Assembly: GCA_035402645.1 (NCBI GenBank)
Contig: DAONDQ010000056.1
Location: forward strand, 1-17,681
Length of the DNA stretch: 17,681 nucleotides
Direction: 5' to 3'
DNA from: DAONDQ01 sp035402645
Lineage (GTDB): Bacteria > Cloacimonadota > Cloacimonadia > Cloacimonadales > DAONDQ01
Position 1 is the first letter of the stretch. The number at the start of each line of letters is the position of its first letter. Shown one piece after another: positions 1 through 5,722 of the stretch. Position numbers and translations under genes: made by a program. The notes below the pieces were generated by a model. That model saw only the letters and a list, made by a program, of their open reading frames with translations. It had not been told where the DNA came from and did no database searches.

Positions 1-701
1 ATAAGACCATCTTCGCTGTTTCTCCCGATACCAACCGTCCCATCTTTACCGGTATCTACTGGAAGATCAGCGCAGATTCCCAGGTAATGGTATCTACTGA
101 TGGCAAGAAAATTGCCGAATATACAATCGATCAAACGATTCCCATCGAACAACCTCTGGAACAGATACTTCCCGTGAAGGGACTGGTATTCCTCATGCGG
201 ATTATTCGCGATGACGAACCGATTTTGAAGATAGTCCTGGAAGAATCGAGGGTCATGTTCAATTATAGAAACTATACGATCTTCACCCATGTGATAGAAG
301 GCAAGTATCCTGATTATAAGCAGGTTTTCCCCAAGGAAACCAATACAACAGTCACCTACAACCGTGACTTACTGAAAACTGCTATTCGCCGTGTCGGTTT
401 GATGGCTCCGGATGACAGTTTCCGTGTCCGTTTCGACATTACTGCTGCTAAGACTGATATCTCCACCCTCAACCGTGAGAGGGGAGAGGCTAAGGAACAG
501 CTTACTGACTATGAATTCACTGGTGAGGATATCAGCATTGCCTTTAACTTCAAATATCTCATTTCCATTTTGGATGCAATTGATACGGATAAGGTCAAGA
601 TCGTCTTTGCCAAATCCAAAGACCCTGTGCAGTTCTTCAACGATACGGATCCTGAGAATACACATGCCAGGTTCCTGATCATGCCTCTTCGGTTGCCTTA
701 A
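1..701 (+). CDS. dnaN: DNA polymerase III beta subunit (sliding clamp), 3' part
   Basis: This is the C-terminal part of the ring-shaped processivity clamp that encircles DNA and tethers the replicative polymerase. The gene enters from the left edge, read in the frame beginning at base 3, so the N-terminal domain is missing; about 232 codons remain. Recognisable clamp sequence includes FAVSPDTNRPIFTGIYW near the start, the segment around YPDYKQVFP (about base 305), and the family-typical end LIMPLRLP, where MP-L near the C-terminus belongs to the peptide-binding pocket. The downstream neighbour is recF with no intergenic base, the classic dnaA-dnaN-recF order, so dnaA and the replication origin may lie just upstream of the window. 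The ATG at 87 is internal and not a real start. Confidence 0.97.
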   Translation, partial: KTIFAVSPDTNRPIFTGIYWKISADSQVMVSTDGKKIAEYTIDQTIPIEQPLEQILPVKGLVFLMRIIRDDEPILKIVLEESRVMFNYRNYTIFTHVIEGKYPDYKQVFPKETNTTVTYNRDLLKTAIRRVGLMAPDDSFRVRFDITAAKTDISTLNRERGEAKEQLTDYEFTGEDISIAFNFKYLISILDAIDTDKVKIVFAKSKDPVQFFNDTDPENTHARFLIMPLRLP

Positions 702-1793
702 TTGATCGTACATCGCATCTATCTGCATGACTTTCGAAATTTTGCAGACTGCGATATGTCCTTTGCACCAGAAGGTGCGCTCATTACCGGGAAGAATGGC
801 ATTGGGAAGACCAACCTGCTGGAAGCAATTGCATACGCTGCCTATGGTAAGTCTATTCGTTCTGCTCCCGATCAGGAACTGACTCGTTTCGATCAGCCAT
901 CTTTTCTTTTGGATGGACGTTATCAGTATCGTGATAATCCTTTGCAGATCAGGGTGCAATACAGCGAAGGGCACAAGAACATCCATTTGAATAAAGAGCC
1001 GATTCAAAGGATCAGTGAGCTGTATCGCTTTCTGAAGATCATCTACTTTTCTCCCGAAGATATCATCATCATTTCAGGTTCTCCACGTCTTCGAAGGCAT
1101 TTCTTTGACCAGGCGATTGCGCAATATGATTATTCTTATATCGAAATACTCAGGCATTACCTGCATGTTCTGCAGCAAAGGAATGCAATGTTGAAGACTC
1201 CGTTTGATCCACATGAGAAGAATGCATGGGATGATAAATTCTCTGAAGCAGGTGCAATGGTAATCGATTCAAGACGCAGATACCTCGAGAAATTCACACC
1301 CCTGTTTAAGGAGAATTACAGCAAGATAAGCAATACCAAGGAAATGGCAGATATCCAATATGCTCCCACTGAAATTGAATCTTATTCCGATGCGGTGAGA
1401 GAGGACTTTCATCATTACTTCAAACAGCGCGGACAGAAGGAAATAGCATATCAACGATCCTTGATTGGACCTCATCTCGATGATATCATTTTTACAATAA
1501 ACGGTCATCCGGCTCGTGATTTCGGTTCCCAGGGGCAGCAGCGCTCACTTGCCATTTGCATGCGTCTTACCCAATCACAGCTTGTTCAAGAGCATGAGCA
1601 GGATAGTCCGATCCTCATGTTCGATGATGTTCTCTCCGATCTCGATCATCTTCGTACCAAACAGATCATCGGTATGATGTCTCATGGAAACCAGGTTTTC
1701 ATTGCCACTCCCAATCAAGACCTATACCAGGATTATAAACTGCCTATCATCAGCATGGATGAGAGCTTTCACTTGAATGGAGCTAAGGAATGA
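702..1793 (+). CDS. recF: DNA replication and repair protein RecF
   Basis: RecF is an SMC/ABC-like ATPase that binds gapped DNA and helps load RecA through RecFOR. The protein has 363 residues, the usual family length. The N-terminus MIVHRIYLHDFRNF is typical, the Walker A motif GKNGIGKT lies at residues 30-37, the ABC signature region (FGSQGQQRSLA) is near residue 275, and the Walker B segment ILMFDDVLSDLD is near residue 305. The start is a TTG directly after the dnaN stop codon. It is chosen because the family N-terminus begins exactly there and no ATG is available before the Walker A motif. The zero-base junction suggests translational coupling with dnaN. The 3' end may slightly overlap the next gene. 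Confidence 0.96.
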   Translation: MIVHRIYLHDFRNFADCDMSFAPEGALITGKNGIGKTNLLEAIAYAAYGKSIRSAPDQELTRFDQPSFLLDGRYQYRDNPLQIRVQYSEGHKNIHLNKEPIQRISELYRFLKIIYFSPEDIIIISGSPRLRRHFFDQAIAQYDYSYIEILRHYLHVLQQRNAMLKTPFDPHEKNAWDDKFSEAGAMVIDSRRRYLEKFTPLFKENYSKISNTKEMADIQYAPTEIESYSDAVREDFHHYFKQRGQKEIAYQRSLIGPHLDDIIFTINGHPARDFGSQGQQRSLAICMRLTQSQLVQEHEQDSPILMFDDVLSDLDHLRTKQIIGMMSHGNQVFIATPNQDLYQDYKLPIISMDESFHLNGAKE

Positions 1794-1797
1794 CATC

Positions 1798-3042
1798 GTG
1801 AAGCTGAATCGTAACCTTCTTGGCTGGATGATCTATGATTTTGCCAATTCCTCTTTCACCACGATCATCGTGACTGTGATTTACAGCGCATACTTCATGA
1901 AGGTGGTTGTTCCCGGTAATGAAGCACTTGGTACAGCCTTGTGGGGTAGAGCGATCAGTATTTCCATGACGCTTGTTGCCCTTTCCGCCCCCATATTCGG
2001 GGCAGTGGCAGACTTTTCCAGGGCTAAGAAAAGGTTCCTTTTCCTGAATTGCTACTTAACTGTCATTTTCACAGCTTTGCTATATTTTGTGCAAAAGGGT
2101 GATGTCTTTACCGGTATGCTCTTCTTTATCATAGCCAATTTCGGATTCAACAGTGCGAATGTGTTCTACGATGCCTTCCTTCCCGAAATCTCCTCTCATG
2201 AGGATATGGGAAAGGTCTCCGGTATGGGATGGGCACTCGGTTATGTAGGGGGACTCATTTCCCTGGTCATTTCACTCTTCCTTGTGAAATGGAATGTTCG
2301 TTATGTATTTCCTGCCGTTGCCCTCTTCTTCGGTACATTTGCCATTTTCACCTTTGTGTGGTTGAAAGAGTTCCGAAGACCCTCCAAACGCTCCAACTAC
2401 TTCCGTATCGCTTTCCAGCGCATTACCTATACTGCAAGGCATATCCTGCATTTCAGGGAGCTGGGTAAATTCATGATTTCATACCTGATATATAATGATG
2501 GGATCATCACGGTCATCGTCTTCGCAGCCATCTATGGTGTTCACCAGTTTGGCATGTCTCAGCAGGAAATGATCAAATACTTCATTTATGCTCAATTCAC
2601 CTCCATTCTCGGCTCCTATATCTTTGGACATATCACGGATAGGATTGGTGCCAAGCGTGCACTTACCATCAGTTTGCTGATTTGGACAGGTGTAGTGATC
2701 TGGGCATTCTTTTGCCAGACCAAGATGGAGTATTATTTAGTCGGTTTGACAGCCGGTCTTGCCATCGGTTCCAGCCAGGCAAACAGCCGTACCATGCTCG
2801 CGCTTCTCACTCCGAAAGACAAACAGGCAGAATTCTTCGGATTCTATGCGGTTACTGGAAGATTATCCTCGATCGTCGGACCGCTCGTATATGGTGAGAT
2901 CGCTCTTCATACAGGTTCACAGCGCTATTCCATTCTTTCTCTCATCGCTTTCTTCTTTGTAGGCGGTATTCTGCTCCAATTTGTGAATGAAAAGAAAGGA
3001 AAACGAATTGCTCGATTGTGGAATGAGGAAGAAGTTACATAA
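1798..3042 (+). CDS. UMF1-family major-facilitator permease
   Basis: This is a hydrophobic inner-membrane protein of about 414 residues with roughly 12 membrane segments. The N-terminus LLGWMIYDFANSSF is the hallmark of the UMF1 (Atg22-like) branch of the major facilitator superfamily. A loop carrying GAVADFSRAKKRF (cf. the A-like motif G-x-x-x-D-x-x-x-x-[RK]) follows the second helix, and a second such loop, GHITDRIGAKRA, opens the C-terminal half. I prefer the GTG start at 1798 because AAGGAA at 1785-1790 is a well-placed ribosome binding site; the in-frame ATG at 1777 would add seven residues and overlap recF by 17 bases. The transported substrate cannot be read from the sequence. It lies in the same direction as recF and may be co-transcribed. 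Confidence 0.85.
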   Translation: MKLNRNLLGWMIYDFANSSFTTIIVTVIYSAYFMKVVVPGNEALGTALWGRAISISMTLVALSAPIFGAVADFSRAKKRFLFLNCYLTVIFTALLYFVQKGDVFTGMLFFIIANFGFNSANVFYDAFLPEISSHEDMGKVSGMGWALGYVGGLISLVISLFLVKWNVRYVFPAVALFFGTFAIFTFVWLKEFRRPSKRSNYFRIAFQRITYTARHILHFRELGKFMISYLIYNDGIITVIVFAAIYGVHQFGMSQQEMIKYFIYAQFTSILGSYIFGHITDRIGAKRALTISLLIWTGVVIWAFFCQTKMEYYLVGLTAGLAIGSSQANSRTMLALLTPKDKQAEFFGFYAVTGRLSSIVGPLVYGEIALHTGSQRYSILSLIAFFFVGGILLQFVNEKKGKRIARLWNEEEVT

Positions 3043-3050
3043 GAGCTTGC

Positions 3051-3141
3051 AGGAGAAGAGAAGGATTTTTACGAGTTATTTTACCAAAAATATAATTACG
3101 AGGATTAAGCAGTATTTTACGGTTTAACTTCTCCTCTTTTT
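3051..3141 (+). terminator. Possible weak terminator after the dnaN-recF-permease cluster
   Basis: AGGAGAAG at 3051-3058 is complementary to CTTCTCCT at 3128-3135, which is followed by CTTTTT. The stem is 8 bp but the loop is about 69 bases, far longer than a standard intrinsic terminator, so this is only a weak call. It is the only terminator-like structure I see between the permease and the next gene. Confidence 0.25.
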
Positions 3142-3205
3142 GTTAAAGAAATGAGACGATGAGCGTTAATTATAAATTAAATTCATTTCCTGAAACAATG
3201 TTATC

Positions 3206-3211
3206 TATAAA
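3206..3211 (+). promoter_or_regulatory. Possible -10 box for the orphan gene
   Basis: TATAAA lies about 35 bases before the start at 3247 in very AT-rich DNA. No convincing -35 element sits 16-18 bases upstream, so the call rests on the -10 alone. Confidence 0.25.
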
Positions 3212-3246
3212 ATGCATTTAATAATAAACAAAGATGGAGTTGTGTT

Positions 3247-3933
3247 ATGCAAAGAGGCTTTATTAACGTACCCATTTTTAGGAATTTTAGTTATTTCCTT
3301 CCCCATGTCTATCGCTATATGAACAAAGAATTTGTTGATCTTTTTTTTGAGACGGGCAAGATAAAATTAAGTTGTTTTAATAATTACAGAAAATATGAAA
3401 ATCAAGTTATCGGTGATTCTGAAGAAGGATATAATAGTGTTACGAAAAATTGTAAAGATGAGGATAAATCTATTGGAATCTTCACTCTGGTTGGACTAGA
3501 TGCGTATTCACTATGTACATCTACAATATTAAGTAAGACTTTGATGGATAAATTTAATTATGATGCAGTAATGAAAATTCATGATCCGCAGGCTTTTAGT
3601 ATCATGCTCGCATCATGCATTGTTAATTTCAAAGAAGCATCACAAGGGCATTGTATTTATGTCGATAACAAAATGAATTTACAGGAAGTTGATCATCTTT
3701 CTTTTACAAGGCATGATGATTCACCTGAAAATCAGGCCTTAATCATGGAAAAATTAAAAAAGATTCAAAGTGATAACCCCAACGAATTATATTTCCTGAA
3801 ACCAATGAGATATAATTATCAATCAGAATATAGGTTTGTTTGGTTAATAGATGGTAAAGTTAAAGAGAGCATAGAAATCGAGTGTAAACAAGCAGTTCAA
3901 TTTTGTGAAAGGGTGACTAACATACCTGAATAA
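3247..3933 (+). CDS. Orphan protein of unknown function, weakly DUF2971-like
   Basis: This is a soluble protein of 228 residues with no signal peptide or membrane segment. I do not recognise it firmly. The N-terminal LPHVYRYMNKEFVDLFFETGKIKLS followed by an FNNYRKYEN segment, and the late SEYRFVWLIDG (about residues 196-206), recall the layout of DUF2971 proteins, where an N-terminal Y-R/H-Y element, a short 'iklS' strand and a distal E-x-R element are common. The start has GGAG at 3236-3239, seven bases upstream of ATG. Base composition is clearly more AT-rich than in the neighbours, with many AAA, AAT and TTT codons. It is flanked by non-coding DNA and has its own terminator, which suggests an independently acquired cargo gene. 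A defence or stress role is possible but nothing in the sequence shows it. Confidence 0.7.
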   Translation: MQRGFINVPIFRNFSYFLPHVYRYMNKEFVDLFFETGKIKLSCFNNYRKYENQVIGDSEEGYNSVTKNCKDEDKSIGIFTLVGLDAYSLCTSTILSKTLMDKFNYDAVMKIHDPQAFSIMLASCIVNFKEASQGHCIYVDNKMNLQEVDHLSFTRHDDSPENQALIMEKLKKIQSDNPNELYFLKPMRYNYQSEYRFVWLIDGKVKESIEIECKQAVQFCERVTNIPE

Positions 3934-3943
3934 TAGATACCTA

Positions 3944-3978
3944 AGCAAAAAGACCATAAAAGTCTTTTCTGCTTTTTT
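3944..3978 (+). terminator. Intrinsic terminator of the orphan gene
   Basis: AGCAAAAAGAC (3944-3954) pairs with GTCTTTTCTGCT (3962-3973, one bulged C). The loop is seven bases and a run of T residues follows to 3978. It starts ten bases after the stop codon of the orphan gene. Confidence 0.65.
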
Positions 3979-3996
3979 CCACAGACTATGTAGAAT

Positions 3997-4051
3997 CCAA
4001 GGTTGGTACTAATTACTCCAGATGGGCGTTCAAGCTACTTACCTACCTTGG
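3997..4051. repeat. Imperfect inverted repeat, 12-bp arms
   Basis: CCAAGGTTGGTA at 3997-4008 is complementary to TACCTACCTTGG at 4040-4051 at 11 of 12 positions, with a 31-base loop. No T tract follows, so it is not an intrinsic terminator. It could be a folded RNA element or a remnant of a small palindromic insertion. Confidence 0.5.
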
Positions 4052-4113
4052 TTCCTTCGCATGCCTTGAAGCCTACGTGCTTTTATCCAAGTTCAATCAT
4101 ACTTCATTCCAAC

Positions 4114-4175
4114 TTGATAAGTGCTTATACCTGCTTCTCGAAGCAAGAATGAAGCAGGTATCAAGCACTTATTAA
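4114..4175. repeat. Long near-perfect hairpin, 24-bp arms
   Basis: The arm at 4114-4137 (core ATAAGTGCTT then ATACCTGCTTC) pairs with 4151-4175 (GAAGCAGGTAT, one bulged C, AAGCACTTAT) apart from that single bulge and one G-T wobble near the base. The loop is 13 bases. A hairpin of this quality is unlikely by chance. It has no T tract, so a small palindromic repeat or an RNA processing or folding element is more likely than a terminator. Confidence 0.7.
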
Positions 4176-4334
4176 ACGGGAAATGAGCAGGAATGCTCTA
4201 TGTAACACTTATGCTGTTTCCATGATATTTATAAGACTTGGTTTATGTTGAAAATCACTATCTTATCCTGATGGTGAATTAGAATCCATGGATGACCAAA
4301 TAAGAGTCGTCTTGAAAAAGTAAGAAAGATATAT

Positions 4335-4363
4335 AAAAAAAAGGGCGTACTTCCGCACGCCCC
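4335..4363 (-). terminator. Intrinsic terminator of the kinase-pgk unit
   Basis: Read on the minus strand, GGGCGT and ACGCCC form a 6-bp GC-rich stem (4362-4357 with 4348-4343) around an eight-base loop, followed by eight T residues (4342-4335). It lies 35 bases after the pgk stop codon. The minus-strand sequence leading into it (TGTAGGGGCGTG) resembles short dispersed GC-rich intergenic palindromes, so the terminator may itself be a repeated element. Confidence 0.85.
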
Positions 4364-4378
4364 TACAATTGTAAGTCT

Positions 4379-4420
4379 AACTTTTAACTTTTAACTTTTA
4401 ATTTTTAACTTTTAATTCTT
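4379..4420. repeat. Heptamer tandem repeat (AACTTTT)n
   Basis: Six consecutive 7-base units occur: three AACTTTT, one AATTTTT, one AACTTTT and one degenerate AATTCTT. The array crosses the 3' end of pgk, so the last six or so codons and the stop codon of that gene are made of repeat units (GTTAAAA-type on the minus strand). Confidence 0.85.
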
Positions 4421-5705
4421 TATTCTTAATCAGTGCCTTCACAGGTTCCATACCGAAGGGAGAACCTTGCTCGATGGCATTGAGAACAGCACCGCCGCCG
4501 GTGAAGAAGTAGTAGGACTGGTTATCCAGTGCTGCCAGGTAGGTATTGACCAGGAGATTCCTGAAATCCTGCAGGGTGTCACCACCGCCAAACAGCTTCT
4601 TTGCTGTTTTATTGGTATCGATAAGGGAGTACATCGCCTTGGTGCCGTCGCCGAAATTTGGTGTGAATCCCATCACAGCATTGATGAAGAACATGGCTGC
4701 TTCATCGAATACCTTTTTCACTTCTGGTACTTCAAATGATTTCGGGTCAGCGTCCAACACATAGTTCAATTCCTTGCCCTTGGGCAGGTCATGGATATAA
4801 TGTGTGCGATATTGCCCTTCGAACTTGCCGTCCAGTGTATCTGATTCGATGATATACGGCATTTCCACAATTCGCCCGGGATATTTCTCTGAATCCTTGA
4901 GGAATTGTGCAGCAATTGCCAAATCGTCTTCTTCCAGTCCTTTGATCTTGAAACCATATTTCACACTGAGATATGCATTATAGATTACGCCACCAAGTAC
5001 CAGGTGATCAACGCGTTCAAGAAGTGAACTCAAAGGTCCGATCTTGGTGTCGAATTTTGAACCGGCTACGATTCCAACGAATGAACGCTTGGGGGCAAAG
5101 ATCATCCCGAGATGATCCAGTTCCTTCTGCATGAGAAGACCGGCATAAGAGAGAAGTTTTTCAGCAGGTTTCATGGTGGAAACATGCGCCTGCCATGAGC
5201 CGAATGCATCGTTGATATAAACATCTGCTAGTGATATTAATTCCTGTCCGAATGCATTCGCAGCGTCACCCTTGCTTTCCTCGCCTGTGAACCAGCGTGT
5301 ATTGGGTAAATAGATCATATCGATCTTGCCGTTTCTCAGATCAGCGATCATATCCTTGATGGAAGGATCGAGCTTATCGATGCCTTTCCCTTCTTCGGCT
5401 GTGAATTTCGGAATTGAGATATTGATCTGCAGTTTATGTTCAAGGTACTGAACGATCGGTTCCACAGCATCATTAGGAGAAAGGGTGAATAGACCTGTCT
5501 TTTTATCATAAGGACGTCCCACATGGGTCATGAGGATGGGTTTACCGCCTTTCTTCACAATATTGAAAATGGTGGGAATGGTGGCATCGATTCTCATGGC
5601 ATCGATGATCTTTCCTTTTTTTACTACATTATGGTCAACTCTCACGAGAACGACCTTGTCCTTCAGATCTGCATTCTGCATACGCGGTAAAGCGTTGTTT
5701 TCCAT
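4398..5705 (-). CDS. pgk: Divergent phosphoglycerate kinase
   Basis: The family interconverts 1,3-bisphosphoglycerate plus ADP and 3-phosphoglycerate plus ATP in glycolysis. At 435 residues it is slightly longer than the usual 390-415. Family landmarks are present: VRVDHNV (residues 21-27), HVGRP (61-65), PNTRWFTGEE (134-143), LMQKELDHLG (191-200), the lysines of GSKFDTK (215-221), GGGD (373-376) and TGGGA (402-406). Departures are notable. The canonical NDAFGTAHRAHAS segment is here NDAFGSWQAHVS (165-176), one residue shorter and lacking the His-Arg pair of the 3-phosphoglycerate site. VDFNVP has become VDHNVV, and the GVFE element is replaced by GFTPN (346-350). The ATG has AGGAG eight bases upstream. 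The gene follows the kinase by 17 bases and its tail runs into a tandem repeat. It is clearly of the PGK fold; full activity is likely but not certain. Confidence 0.88.
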   Translation of the reverse strand: MENNALPRMQNADLKDKVVLVRVDHNVVKKGKIIDAMRIDATIPTIFNIVKKGGKPILMTHVGRPYDKKTGLFTLSPNDAVEPIVQYLEHKLQINISIPKFTAEEGKGIDKLDPSIKDMIADLRNGKIDMIYLPNTRWFTGEESKGDAANAFGQELISLADVYINDAFGSWQAHVSTMKPAEKLLSYAGLLMQKELDHLGMIFAPKRSFVGIVAGSKFDTKIGPLSSLLERVDHLVLGGVIYNAYLSVKYGFKIKGLEEDDLAIAAQFLKDSEKYPGRIVEMPYIIESDTLDGKFEGQYRTHYIHDLPKGKELNYVLDADPKSFEVPEVKKVFDEAAMFFINAVMGFTPNFGDGTKAMYSLIDTNKTAKKLFGGGDTLQDFRNLLVNTYLAALDNQSYYFFTGGGAVLNAIEQGSPFGMEPVKALIKNKELKVKN

Positions 5706-5722
5706 AGTATCGGCTCCTGTAT

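Larger units (their letters stand above)
3979..4334. other. Gene-free interval with stem-loop structures
   Basis: I see no coding sequence with a plausible start and ribosome binding site here. The interval contains two imperfect inverted repeats (listed separately) and a short additional pair, CAAGTT at 4088-4093 with AACTTG at 4111-4116. The remainder up to 4334 is featureless, moderately AT-rich DNA. It lies between convergent genes (orphan gene + strand, pgk - strand), so promoters for the flanking genes are not expected. Confidence 0.5.

Noticed and set aside
369..1007. Minus-strand open frame of 212 codons across dnaN and recF
   Set aside because: It is antisense to two clearly recognised genes and has no domain signal or regulatory sequence.
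3979..4180. Integron attC site or CRISPR-like array
   Set aside because: The inverted repeats lack paired GTTRRRY/RYYYAAC core sites, and there is no regular repeat-spacer pattern or cas gene nearby.
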